A DNA stretch of 64,000 nt, taken from positions 580,371-644,370 of the forward strand of contig NZ_CANMFD010000004.1 in assembly GCF_947496995.1 (NCBI RefSeq), in the 5' to 3' direction. This document shows positions 53,494 through 62,101 of the stretch, piece by piece. Source of the DNA: an uncultured Roseibium sp. (GTDB taxonomy: Bacteria; Pseudomonadota; Alphaproteobacteria; Rhizobiales; Stappiaceae). Position 1 is the first letter of the stretch. Each line of letters starts with the position of its first letter. Both the position numbers and the translations under genes were made by a program. The notes beneath the pieces were generated by a model, which saw nothing but the letters and a program-made list of their open reading frames with translations, made no database searches and was not told the origin of the DNA.

Positions 53494-54378
53494 GTGAACA
53501 ACGCAAATGACATTTTTCTGGCCGGATTGATCGGGCGCGGTATCGCGCGATCGAGAACGCCGGAAATGCACATGGCGGAAGCGACGGCCCAGCACATGCG
53601 CAGCGTCTATCGTATCCTCGATGTCGACCTGCTTCCCGCTGGCCAACAAGACATAAAAGATATTGTGCACGCGGCGGAGATGACCGGTTTCAACGGTCTC
53701 AACGTCACCTACCCGTTCAAGATGGAAGTGATGGCGCTTCTTGATGAACTCTCGCCCAATGCGGCAGCCGTCGGATCGGTCAACACCATCGTTTTCCGGA
53801 ACGGCAAGCGCATCGGCCACAACACCGATCTCTGGGGATTTGCGGAAAGCTTCCGGCGAAACATGCCGGACGCGCCCCTGGAGACGGTGCTTCTCATCGG
53901 CGCGGGCGGAGCGGGTGTTGCCGTTGCCCACGCATTGGCGGATTGCGGCGTCCGGCACCTGATGATCTTCGACCTTGATCCCGCCCGTGCCGCGCAACTG
54001 GCCAGTCTGGTTCAGGCAAACCGCGCGGACCTGACGGTCGAGCCTGTCGCCACCATTGGCGAAGCCGTCAGTCTGGAACTCTCCGGCCTTGTCAATGCCA
54101 GCCCCGTCGGCATGGCCAAGTCACCTGGAACACCGTTTCCGCTCCCTTTGCTGCGCTCCGGAATGTGGGTCGCGGACATTGTCTATTTCCCTCTGGAAAC
54201 GGAACTTCTGGCCGCGGCGGCAAAGAGGGGATGCCGTGTCCTGCCCGGATCCGGCATGGCCGTCTTTCAGGCCGTCCGGGCCTTTGAACTCTTTACCGGC
54301 CGGCACGCCGATCCGGTTCGCATGAAGGCGGCTTTCGACGCCTTCGACATGATACCGCGGGCAACCGCGGATGCTTAG
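53494..54378 (+). CDS. Shikimate/quinate dehydrogenase, catabolic type
   Basis: A 294-residue AroE-family NAD(P)-dependent enzyme. Active-site residues are present: K76 in NVTYPFK, N97 in SVNTI and D112 in HNTDLWGF. The nucleotide fold follows (LIGAGGAGVAVAHAL). In the substrate loop the usual SxSP reads SRTP; Thr in that place is known from quinate/shikimate dehydrogenases such as the Corynebacterium enzyme. The GTG at 53494 is chosen for the GGGAGGAAG box. The neighbouring TRAP transporter and QuiC-type gene support a catabolic, not biosynthetic, role. It ends at a terminator-like hairpin. Confidence 0.85.
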   Translation: MNNANDIFLAGLIGRGIARSRTPEMHMAEATAQHMRSVYRILDVDLLPAGQQDIKDIVHAAEMTGFNGLNVTYPFKMEVMALLDELSPNAAAVGSVNTIVFRNGKRIGHNTDLWGFAESFRRNMPDAPLETVLLIGAGGAGVAVAHALADCGVRHLMIFDLDPARAAQLASLVQANRADLTVEPVATIGEAVSLELSGLVNASPVGMAKSPGTPFPLPLLRSGMWVADIVYFPLETELLAAAAKRGCRVLPGSGMAVFQAVRAFELFTGRHADPVRMKAAFDAFDMIPRATADA

Positions 54379-54422
54379 ATCAGCCTGCTTTCATCAGATT
54401 TTTCAGCGGGTTGATCGTTTTT
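54378..54422 (+). terminator. Terminator-like hairpin after the dehydrogenase gene
   Basis: GATCAGCCTGCT and AGCGGGTTGATC pair at 10 of 12 positions and are followed by TTTTT (54418-54422). It starts at the last base of the dehydrogenase stop. It would separate this gene from the TRAP genes or dampen read-through. Confidence 0.55.
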
Positions 54423-54488
54423 AATGTGTTGGACGACCTTGCCCCCCACAGGAGGCAGGATCTTCCAGAACGCAATTGGGAGGAAGTC

Positions 54489-55502
54489 ATGCGTTTCAAA
54501 TTCTCAACCCTGGCAGCAACAGCCCTGCTGTCGCTGGGTCTTGCCGCCACCAGCACAGCCAGTGCTCAGACCATCCGTGTCGCCCATGTCGATCCGGACG
54601 AGTGGACGGCATCCAAGAAGGGTGCCGCCGCGCACATCTTCAAGAATATTGTCGAAGGGGAAACCGACCTGACCGTCGAGCTGTTCCCGGCCGGGGCGCT
54701 GGGCAACGAGGACGAACTCGTCGCCCAGGCGCAGGACAACGTCACACAGGTTGTTCTGGTTTCCGGAGCCATGTCCAAGGCCTGCCCGGCAGCCTCAGTT
54801 CTCGACATTCCCTACACCTTCTCCTCGGCGACCGTTGCCTGGGACGTTCTGGACGGCGAATTCGGCGACGCGCTGGCCGAGCATTGCCTGGCCCAGACCG
54901 GCCTCAGAACGCTGGCGTTTGGAGAGACCGGTTTCCGCAACTTCACCAACGGCACGCGTGAGATCCGCACCCCGGCGGACATGGAGGGCCTGAAGTTCCG
55001 TGTTCAGCCGATCCCGCTCTACGTGGAAATGGTCAAGGGCCTCGGCGGCGAACCGACACCGATCGCCTGGACCGAACTTCCGAACGCCCTGTCGACCGGA
55101 GTGGTCGACGGCCAGGAAAACCCGGTCGGCGTGATCTACAACAACGGTCTGCACAAGCTGCAGAAGTTCATGACCCTCGACGGCCATGTCTACGCCGCCG
55201 ACTTCATTCTGATTTCGGACGAGTTCTACCAGTCCCTCTCCCCGGCCGAGCAGGCCGTGGTCGCTCGTGCCGCACGGGTTGCCGGCAACATGGGCCGCTC
55301 CATCCAGCAATGGGGCACGGCAGAAGGCGTGAACAAGGTTCAGGCTGAAGGCATGCAGGTCTATTCCCCGACCGCCGACGAAATCGCGGCTTTCGCTGAA
55401 AAGGCCCAGCCCGCCGTGGTTGAATATCTGCGCGGTGAACTTGGAGAGGATGCGGTCTGGATCGACCGCCTCCAGGAAGCCGTTGCGTCCACCAACCAGT
55501 AA
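54489..55502 (+). CDS. TRAP transporter binding protein (DctP-like)
   Basis: A 337-residue exported binding protein. The signal peptide is FSTLAATALLSLGLAATSTA with cleavage after ASA. The DctP family features follow: VELFPAGALGNEDELVAQAQ, the conserved FRVQP in GLKFRVQPIPLYVE (the arginine that salt-bridges the substrate carboxylate), and GVVDGQENPV. GGGAGG lies before the ATG. The carboxylate ligand is inferred to be quinate or shikimate from the genes around it. Confidence 0.9.
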   Translation: MRFKFSTLAATALLSLGLAATSTASAQTIRVAHVDPDEWTASKKGAAAHIFKNIVEGETDLTVELFPAGALGNEDELVAQAQDNVTQVVLVSGAMSKACPAASVLDIPYTFSSATVAWDVLDGEFGDALAEHCLAQTGLRTLAFGETGFRNFTNGTREIRTPADMEGLKFRVQPIPLYVEMVKGLGGEPTPIAWTELPNALSTGVVDGQENPVGVIYNNGLHKLQKFMTLDGHVYAADFILISDEFYQSLSPAEQAVVARAARVAGNMGRSIQQWGTAEGVNKVQAEGMQVYSPTADEIAAFAEKAQPAVVEYLRGELGEDAVWIDRLQEAVASTNQ

Positions 55503-55515
55503 TACAAACCCGGAA

Positions 55516-55540
55516 CCCCGGACCCTCAAGCGGTCCGGGG
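55516..55540 (+). other. Stem-loop after the TRAP binding-protein gene
   Basis: CCCCGGACC and GGTCCGGGG form a perfect 9-bp stem with loop CTCAAGC, 13 bases after the stop and before dctQ. No T-run. It is the fifth such hairpin in this window following a binding-protein gene. Confidence 0.7.
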
Positions 55541-55559
55541 CGCCATCAGGGCCAGAGAC

Positions 55560-56093
55560 ATGAAAACGCTCAATGCAATTGCCCGGAGTTTTTTTGGCGC
55601 AGGTGCAGGCCTCTCCATGGGACTGGTCTTTGCCATCATCTTCGTCAACTCGCTCCGCCGCTATACGGTCGGCCAATCGGTCTCCTGGGGGGAGGAGTTG
55701 CCCATCTACCTGACCATCTACGGCGTCATGTTCGGTCTGGCGCTCGCCTATATGCAGGACCGGCACATCCGCTTCACCGTCATCACCGACTTTCTGCCTG
55801 AGACCGTGCGGCAAAAACTCTTTGCCGCCGTCGACCTGGCAAGCTGCGTGACCGGCATTGCGCTGGCGTATTCCGGACACGCCTTCACGGTACGCCGCGG
55901 CCATCTCGATGCCTCGGGTCTCAAGTCCACCGGCAGCTGGCTTGCCGAAACCACCGGCATTGAAGGTCTTGTCTGGATCGCCAAGGTCGGCACCTGGCAA
56001 TACGCAATCGCGATCGGTGGCGTGATGCTGGCTGTTGCCGCCTTGCTGAAGTTCATCGAGCGTATCTCGTCTTTCAAAGCGGTGCCTGCATGA
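55560..56093 (+). CDS. TRAP transporter small permease (DctQ-like)
   Basis: A 177-residue inner-membrane protein with four spans. The family's conserved segment is seen in VSWGEELPIYLTIYGVMFGL, which includes the W-x-E-E motif, and RHIRFTVITDFLP. Its stop overlaps the large-permease start by four bases, so the two are made together. Confidence 0.87.
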   Translation: MKTLNAIARSFFGAGAGLSMGLVFAIIFVNSLRRYTVGQSVSWGEELPIYLTIYGVMFGLALAYMQDRHIRFTVITDFLPETVRQKLFAAVDLASCVTGIALAYSGHAFTVRRGHLDASGLKSTGSWLAETTGIEGLVWIAKVGTWQYAIAIGGVMLAVAALLKFIERISSFKAVPA

Positions 56094-57364
56094 TCTACGC
56101 AATCCTTCTGATCGGCCTGGCCACCGGCGTTCCGATTGCCCTTGCCATCATCGCTGCGCTTCTGGTCTTCATGGGAACCGGTGAAGCGCCCTATTCCCTG
56201 CGCCTTGTCGCAACCGAAATGTTCAAGGGAATGAATTCCTTCCCCCTGCTCGCCATCCCGTTGTTTGTGTTGGCCGGCGAAGTCATGAACGAAAGCGGCA
56301 TCACCGGCCGGATCATCGCCTTCGCCAATGTTGTCGTCGGCCGTCTGCGCGCAGGCCTTGCCCTCGTCAACATCTGGGCTTCGGTGATTTTCGCCGGTCT
56401 GTCCGGATCGGCTGTCGCCGACACCTCGGCAATCGGCCGCGTCTTCATTCCGGAAATGGAAAAGCACGGCTATTCGCGCCCCTTCGCGGCAGCGCTGACG
56501 GCAGCGTCCTCGGTCATCGGGCCGATCATTCCGCCGTCAATCCCGGTGATCATCTACGCGCTGATCGTCTCCGGCGTCTCTGTACCGGCCCTGTTTCTGG
56601 CGGGCATTGTTCCGGGTCTCCTGCTGGCAGTCTTCCTGTCCGTCTTCGTGATGCTGACGGTCAAGGTCGACCGCGGCAATCAGACCGAAGGGCTGACCGC
56701 CGAACCCGTGGGCAAGGCGCTGCTCGGTGGCATCCTGCCTTTGCTCATGCCGGTATTCGTGGTCGGTTCGATCCTGCTCGGCATCGTCACGCCGACGGAA
56801 GCCGCCAGCTTTGCCGTCGCCTATGCGCTCTTTCTCGGGATCTTCGTCTACCGCAACATCGCGCTGTCCGCCCTGCCGCGGCTCTTTTCCGAAGCCATGC
56901 GTGACAGCGCGGTCATCCTGATCATCATCTCGGCCGTATCCGCTGCCAACTGGGTGCTCACCTACAACCGCGTACCCAACATGTTGACCGACTGGGTGCT
57001 GACCAATGTCGACAGCAAGACCGCCTTCCTCATCGCAACCATCCTCCTGTTCCTGTTCGTCGGTCTCTTTCTGGAAGGCATCGCCGCCATGCTGGTGCTG
57101 GTGCCGATCCTGCATCCGATGGCAGTCGGCTTCGGTGTCGATCCGGTCCACTTCGGCATCCTGGTCATCTTCAATCTGATGATCGGCCTGATCACCCCGC
57201 CGCTGGGCCTGTGTCTCTTCGTTGCAGAAGGTATCGCGCAGGTGGGCATGGCGCGACTGACCCGCGCAATCCTGCCGTTCTTCCTGGTCGAAGTGCTGGT
57301 GCTCCTGCTGCTGACATTCGTTCCGGAGACCGTGATCTGGCTGCCACGGGCAATGGGCTACTAG
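56090..57364 (+). CDS. TRAP transporter large permease (DctM-like)
   Basis: A 424-residue inner-membrane transporter with about 11-12 spans, driving Na+-coupled uptake with DctQ and the binding protein. Family motifs: FPLLAIPLFVLAGEVMNESG, FAGLSGSAVADTSAIGRVFI, IIPPSIPVIIYALI, and GLITPPLGLCLFVAEGIAQV. The next gene starts 16 bases after its stop. Confidence 0.9.
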   Translation: MIYAILLIGLATGVPIALAIIAALLVFMGTGEAPYSLRLVATEMFKGMNSFPLLAIPLFVLAGEVMNESGITGRIIAFANVVVGRLRAGLALVNIWASVIFAGLSGSAVADTSAIGRVFIPEMEKHGYSRPFAAALTAASSVIGPIIPPSIPVIIYALIVSGVSVPALFLAGIVPGLLLAVFLSVFVMLTVKVDRGNQTEGLTAEPVGKALLGGILPLLMPVFVVGSILLGIVTPTEAASFAVAYALFLGIFVYRNIALSALPRLFSEAMRDSAVILIIISAVSAANWVLTYNRVPNMLTDWVLTNVDSKTAFLIATILLFLFVGLFLEGIAAMLVLVPILHPMAVGFGVDPVHFGILVIFNLMIGLITPPLGLCLFVAEGIAQVGMARLTRAILPFFLVEVLVLLLLTFVPETVIWLPRAMGY

Positions 57365-57380
57365 CCGAAAAGAGAAGCCG

Positions 57381-59273
57381 ATGAAAACCGCCATTGCCAC
57401 CGTCTCCATAGCGGGAGATTTCACCGAAAAGCTGTCCGCCATCGCTGCGGCCGGGTTCGATGGTATCGAGGTCTTCGAGAATGACTTCCTTGCCTTCGAC
57501 CGCAGCCCGAAGGACGTCGGCAAGATGGTGCGCGACCACGGCCTGGAAATTTCCCTGTTCCAGCCTTTCCGCGATTTCGAAGGCATGCCGGAACCGCAAC
57601 GCAGCCGCACTTTCGCGCGCGCAGAACGGAAATTCGACCTGATGCAGGAGATGGGCGCCGATCTGGTGCTGATCTGCTCGAATGTCTCACCGATTGCCCA
57701 GGGCGGTATCGACCGGGCCGCCGAGGATCTGCGCGAACTGGGCGACATGGCGGCCCGGCGCGGCATCCGGGTCGGGTATGAAGCGCTGGCCTGGGGTCGG
57801 TTCATCAATGACCACCGCGATGCCTGGGAAATCGTCCGCCGCGCGGATCACCCCAATATCGGCCTGATCCTCGATTCGTTCCACACCCTTGCGCGCAAGA
57901 CCGACCCGGACACGATCCGCGCGATCCCGGGCGACAAGATCTTCTTCGTCCAGCTGGCCGACGCTCCGAAATTCGACATGGACCTGCTCTACTGGAGCCG
58001 CCATTTCCGCAACATGCCCGGCGAAGGCGATCTGGATGTCACCGGCTTCATGCGGGCGGTGGCCGCAACCGGTTACGACGGCGTTCTGTCTCTGGAGATC
58101 TTCAACGACCAATTCCGCGGCGGGTCGCCAAACTCCATCGCGGTCGACGGTTACCGCTCACTGCTTTTCCTGATGGATCAGGTGCGGCGGACGGGGTCCA
58201 GCGGCAGGATCACCGTTCCGGATATGCCCGACCGGGTGCCTGTCACGGGCATCGAATTCGTCGAATTCGCAGCAGACCGCAAGGAGGCCGGGGAACTTTC
58301 GACACTGCTCGTCAGCCTGGGCTTCCGCAAAACCGGCAGGCACAGAACCAAGGATGTTGAACTCTGGCGCCAGGGCGACATCAACATCGTCATCAACACG
58401 GACCCGCATGGCTTCGCCCACGCCTCCTACATCAGCCACGGCACCAACGTGTGCGACATAGGTCTGAAGGTCGCCGATGCCAAGGCCACCGTCAGCCGGG
58501 CCCAAACCCTTGGAGCCGTGACGTTCGAACAGCCCGTCGGACCTGGAGAACTGAAAATCCCCGCCATCCGCGGCCTTGGTGGCAGCGTCCTTCACTTCAT
58601 CGATGACAGCAAGGACCTGTCGCAGGTCTGGGAGACGGAGTTTCAGCCGGTGGAAGACGGCCTTGAGGCCGGCGATGCCGGACTGACCCGCATCGACCAT
58701 ATCGCCGAGACGATGAACTACGACGAGATGCTCACCTGGCTTTTGTTCTACCGCTCCATTTTCGACACGGAAAAGACAGCGATGGTGGATGTCATCGATC
58801 CGGCCGGTCTGGTGCGCAGCCAGGCGATCGAGAACACGGACGGAAGTCTGCGTGTCACCCTCAACGGCGCTGAAAACAGCAAGACCCTCGCCGGGAATTT
58901 CATTGCCGAAAGCTTCGGCTCCGGCGTGCAGCACATTGCGTTTGAAACCGGCGACATCTTCAGGACGGTCGAGACCCTCAAGCAGAATGGCTTCGAGCCG
59001 CTCGCGATCTCGCCGAATTATTACGACGATCTCGACGCCCGTTTCGGTCTGGAGGAAGATTTCCTCAATGCGCTGAAATCATCCGGCATTCTCTATGACC
59101 GGGACGGTACCGGAGAGTATTTCCAGCTTTACAGCCCGACTTTTGGCGAGGGGTTCTTTTTCGAGGTGGTCGAGCGCCGAGGCGGCTACAGGGGGTATGG
59201 CGCCGCCAACGCCCAGTTTCGCATTGCCGCCCAGAAACGCCGCTTCCGCGCCAAAGGTACGCCCGCTCGCTGA
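57381..59273 (+). CDS. quiC: 3-dehydroshikimate dehydratase, two-domain QuiC1/QsuB type
   Basis: A 630-residue enzyme converting 3-dehydroshikimate to protocatechuate. Residues 1-275 are a sugar-isomerase-like TIM barrel (AAAGFDGIEVFENDFLAFDR, VGYEALAWGRFINDHRDAWE, FVQLADAP, LSLEIFNDQFRGG), the dehydratase domain. Residues about 290-625 are a 4-hydroxyphenylpyruvate-dioxygenase-like pair of VOC modules with metal ligands in RIDHIAETM, VQHIAFET and FFFEVVER. This fusion is typical of QsuB/AroY-type catabolic dehydratases. It completes quinate or shikimate degradation to the ring-cleavage entry point; no pca genes occur in the window. Confidence 0.87.
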   Translation: MKTAIATVSIAGDFTEKLSAIAAAGFDGIEVFENDFLAFDRSPKDVGKMVRDHGLEISLFQPFRDFEGMPEPQRSRTFARAERKFDLMQEMGADLVLICSNVSPIAQGGIDRAAEDLRELGDMAARRGIRVGYEALAWGRFINDHRDAWEIVRRADHPNIGLILDSFHTLARKTDPDTIRAIPGDKIFFVQLADAPKFDMDLLYWSRHFRNMPGEGDLDVTGFMRAVAATGYDGVLSLEIFNDQFRGGSPNSIAVDGYRSLLFLMDQVRRTGSSGRITVPDMPDRVPVTGIEFVEFAADRKEAGELSTLLVSLGFRKTGRHRTKDVELWRQGDINIVINTDPHGFAHASYISHGTNVCDIGLKVADAKATVSRAQTLGAVTFEQPVGPGELKIPAIRGLGGSVLHFIDDSKDLSQVWETEFQPVEDGLEAGDAGLTRIDHIAETMNYDEMLTWLLFYRSIFDTEKTAMVDVIDPAGLVRSQAIENTDGSLRVTLNGAENSKTLAGNFIAESFGSGVQHIAFETGDIFRTVETLKQNGFEPLAISPNYYDDLDARFGLEEDFLNALKSSGILYDRDGTGEYFQLYSPTFGEGFFFEVVERRGGYRGYGAANAQFRIAAQKRRFRAKGTPAR

Positions 59274-59343
59274 AGGCGCTTAAGCTGACGAACAACGTCT
59301 CGCAGAACATCGGAGACCGCGTGTGGGCTCGCTGTCACATGCG

Positions 59344-59940
59344 CTAAGACGCTCTCCCGACAGCCCCCGCCACCAGCACTCTTGCCGCCTCACCGGCAGC
59401 TTCGGCGTAAGCCGCGTCCCGGTGCACAAGGATCGTCGAGAAGGTGCCATCCAGTAACAGAACGACGTGGCGGGCGAGATCATTCGCTGGATCAGGAGCC
59501 ATTTCCGGGTTCGCAGCCCGAAACTCCTCCGCCATCCAGTCCTCGAACTTTTTCTTGTGGGCCGCACCGACCTTCATCGCCGGATGGCCGGGCAGATTGG
59601 CGAGCTCGGCTGCGGTACGCAGGAAGCCGCAGCCCTTCCATTTCGGATGCCGAGCGGATGCCGCGATGTTCTGGAAGATGGCCTGAACCTTGTCCGGCAA
59701 TGTCCCCTCGGCCGCGTCGAACCAGCTTCGGAACAGGTCCAGATTTGGCTGGTCGCGAGAGATCAGATAGGCCTCGATCAGATCGTCCTTGCTCTTGAAA
59801 TGATAGTAGACGGTCTTTTTGGTGATCCCTGCTTTCGCGGCGATGGTGTCGAGGCTGACCGCGCGGATTCCCTCCGCGTAGAACAGCTTGTTCGCGGCCG
59901 TCAAAATGCGGTCTCGGGCGTTTGAGGAGGAGCCTGTCAT
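59344..59940 (-). CDS. TetR-family regulator next to enoyl-CoA hydratase
   Basis: A 198-residue regulator. The HTH reads VSLDTIAAKAGITKKTVYYH followed by FKSKDDLIEAYL. The C-terminal helices contain FLRTAAELANLPGHPAMKVG. It is divergent from an enoyl-CoA hydratase gene and a near-perfect 28-base inverted repeat begins 5 bases before its start, so it represses itself and probably the hydratase. Confidence 0.85.
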   Translation of the reverse strand: MTGSSSNARDRILTAANKLFYAEGIRAVSLDTIAAKAGITKKTVYYHFKSKDDLIEAYLISRDQPNLDLFRSWFDAAEGTLPDKVQAIFQNIAASARHPKWKGCGFLRTAAELANLPGHPAMKVGAAHKKKFEDWMAEEFRAANPEMAPDPANDLARHVVLLLDGTFSTILVHRDAAYAEAAGEAARVLVAGAVGRAS

Positions 59941-59944
59941 AGTC

Positions 59945-59972
59945 GAAGTATACTCACCAGTGAATATACTTC
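59945..59972. promoter_or_regulatory. TetR operator
   Basis: GAAGTATACTCA and TGAATATACTTC form 12-bp arms with one mismatch around CCAG. It abuts the TetR start codon and lies 54 bases before the hydratase start, so it can control both. Confidence 0.75.
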
Positions 59973-60025
59973 AATGGCCGTGCCGGTTAGCGTCAGGACA
60001 TCGAAAAGGAAAAGGGAAACAGACC

Positions 60026-60826
60026 ATGTCCGAGACCGTGCTACTGGACCGCCACGACAAAACAGCGCTTTTGACCCTCAACCGCCCGGAAAGGCTCAAC
60101 GCGCTGAATTACGCAACAAATGACCTGATCCTGCGGTATCTGGACGAACTGGAGCGTGACGATGCGGTGCATGCGATTATCATCACCGGCGCCGGCCGAA
60201 GCGCTTTTTCCGCGGGTGGCGACATCCACGAGTTCTCCGCAAGCATCGCGGCAGGAGCCGACATAGCCGTTCGCGAATTCTGCCGCCGGGGTCAGGCGAT
60301 GACCGCGCGGCTGGAAGCTTTTCCCAAGCCGATCATCGCCGCCGTCAACGGCCTCGCCTATGGCGGAGGCTGCGAGATCGCCGAAGCGGTGCATCTTGCC
60401 GTTGCCGCCAATACCGCCATTTTCGCAAAGCCTGAAATCAATCTCGGCATTCCGCCCACCTTCGGCGGAACCCAGCGCCTGCCAAGGCTGGCCGGGCGAA
60501 AGCGTGCCCTTGAGCTGCTGCTCACCGGCGACCCATTCACTGCAGAACGCGCCTATGAACTCGGACTGGTCAACAAGGTCGTAGCGCCGGAGGCCGTCCT
60601 GGATACAGCTTACGAACTGGCCGGCCGCATCCAGCGTCATTCGCCCCTTGCAGCCGCCCGTATCCTCACGGCCGTGACCCGCGGCCTGAACACCAGCATC
60701 GCGGAAGGTCTTCAGATCGAGCAGGAACAATTCGCGCGCATGGCGCCCACCCGCGATACCCGGGAAGGGCTCGACGCCTGGATAGAGCGGCGCATGCCGG
60801 ACTACGACGGAGCCGAAACGCCCTGA
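60026..60826 (+). CDS. Enoyl-CoA hydratase/isomerase family protein
   Basis: A 266-residue crotonase-fold enzyme. The oxyanion-hole motif is AFSAGGDIHEF; catalytic glutamates are in GGGCEIAEAVHLAV and AKPEINLGIPP, followed by FGGTQRLPRLAG. Both glutamates of true hydratases are present. ATG 60026 follows AAGGGAAA. It may act in acyl-CoA or aromatic side-chain degradation. Its only link is the divergent TetR gene. Confidence 0.87.
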   Translation: MSETVLLDRHDKTALLTLNRPERLNALNYATNDLILRYLDELERDDAVHAIIITGAGRSAFSAGGDIHEFSASIAAGADIAVREFCRRGQAMTARLEAFPKPIIAAVNGLAYGGGCEIAEAVHLAVAANTAIFAKPEINLGIPPTFGGTQRLPRLAGRKRALELLLTGDPFTAERAYELGLVNKVVAPEAVLDTAYELAGRIQRHSPLAAARILTAVTRGLNTSIAEGLQIEQEQFARMAPTRDTREGLDAWIERRMPDYDGAETP

Positions 60827-60902
60827 CCACGACCCTTACCGGTGCAGCTTCGCTGCAATCAGCACCTGACAGATTGGGCCCCGGCACGCGGGGCTCAAGG
60901 CG

Positions 60903-61334
60903 TCACGCCTCTGCCGCACCCTCTTTATCCTTCACCTGATCGATCCAGGTCTGCAGATTGTAGTAGGTGGTGATGCGGGCGATCTTGCCGTCGCGGATTT
61001 CGAAAAAACTGCCCGCCGGAAGCTTGTAGGTCTGGCCGTTCGCCGGTGGCAGGCCCTCGTCGGTATCGATATAGCTGCCGTGAACAATGAATTCGGCCGC
61101 CGCGCGGCTGCCGTCTTCATTGACGAACAGCACGATATCGGAAAGCCGCTCCTTGTAGCAGCGGCTCATATGCACGTTGAACGACCAGAACTTGTCCTTG
61201 CCGACCCGCCGCTCCCCCTGATTGACGTCGTGAACCAGGTCGTCGGCGACCAGGCTTTCCATCTTCCGGGTATCGCCGGCGTTGAACGCGGCAAAATAAG
61301 TATCGATCAGGAACCGGGACTGTTTGTTGGCCAT
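60903..61334 (-). CDS. SnoaL/NTF2-like protein
   Basis: A 143-residue small soluble protein with the NTF2-like cone fold pattern: YFAAFNAGDTRKMESLVADD at the start, VNQGERRVGKDKFWSFNVHM in the middle, GSFFEIRDGKIARITTYYNL near the end. The family includes isomerases and cyclases as well as proteins without known reaction. It lies 120 bp downstream of the DoxX gene on the same strand; a common transcript is possible. Confidence 0.8.
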   Translation of the reverse strand: MANKQSRFLIDTYFAAFNAGDTRKMESLVADDLVHDVNQGERRVGKDKFWSFNVHMSRCYKERLSDIVLFVNEDGSRAAAEFIVHGSYIDTDEGLPPANGQTYKLPAGSFFEIRDGKIARITTYYNLQTWIDQVKDKEGAAEA

Positions 61335-61455
61335 TGGATCTCGCTGGAGCTGGACTGCGATCTGACCGCGACTTTGCCTTCGCGGAAAAATCGGCGCAAG
61401 GGGGGACAGAGCTTTAATTCAGGTTACACAATCACATTCAACCCGGCTGCCTCGT

Positions 61456-61851
61456 CTAGGTTGTTTTACCGAACAAAATCCGGTCCACACCCAAGGGGCC
61501 GCTGCCGGCGGCGGACAGGAAGAGAAACACCAGACACAAGAGCACCGCTTCACCGCCACCGTTGAGAAGCGGATAAAAACTGTGCGGCACGTGAGTTACA
61601 GAATAGGCGGCCGCCATGGTCCCCGAAGCGAGAAAGGATGCGGGCCGGGTGAGCAGCCCTACCGTGATCAGAAATCCGCACGTCAGTTCGATCAGGCCAG
61701 CGATGCCGCTGGCGCTCATCACCAATGTTCCGGATATCGGACTGTGAGGAACATGCAGAAACTTGCTCGTGCCATGCTGCAGGAAGACAAGACCGGAGAT
61801 AAAGCGCAAAAGACTTTGCAGATAGGGTGTCATAGTGTCAGAAATGCCCAT
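61456..61851 (-). CDS. DoxX-family membrane protein
   Basis: A 131-residue protein with four spans: LLRFISGLVFLQHGTSKFLH, GIAGLIELTCGFLITVGLLT, ASFLASGTMAAAYSVTHVPH, and EAVLLCLVFLFLSAAGSG. These match DoxX (LQHGxxK and GGGEAVLLCLV). Homologues take part in membrane-associated oxidative-stress complexes. ATG 61851 may be replaced by ATG 61833. Confidence 0.85.
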   Translation of the reverse strand: MGISDTMTPYLQSLLRFISGLVFLQHGTSKFLHVPHSPISGTLVMSASGIAGLIELTCGFLITVGLLTRPASFLASGTMAAAYSVTHVPHSFYPLLNGGGEAVLLCLVFLFLSAAGSGPLGVDRILFGKTT

Positions 61852-61910
61852 GGAAACCTCTCGCGGGCTTGGCAGGAATCACAACGAAGACACTACCTAT
61901 GATAGAAAAA

Positions 61911-61924
61911 TAATGCACGCATTA
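61911..61924. promoter_or_regulatory. Inverted repeat upstream of doxX-like gene
   Basis: TAATGC-AC-GCATTA, 6-bp perfect arms, 60 bases before the DoxX-family start in AT-rich DNA. Candidate operator; the regulator is unknown. Confidence 0.35.
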
Positions 61925-62101
61925 AATTTCCAGGCTTAATATTTCTTTATTTTCATAGATTTGAAAATACAACCGGAGTTCGCAACGCACAAACCCGGGG
62001 CGCTGGCGCAAACGTGAAAAGTGTGATGTGACGGCATTGACTAAAAAGCGGGCTCGCCTGAGACTTTCCATATTGTTTTTTACAGAAAAGCTGGACATTT
62101 C

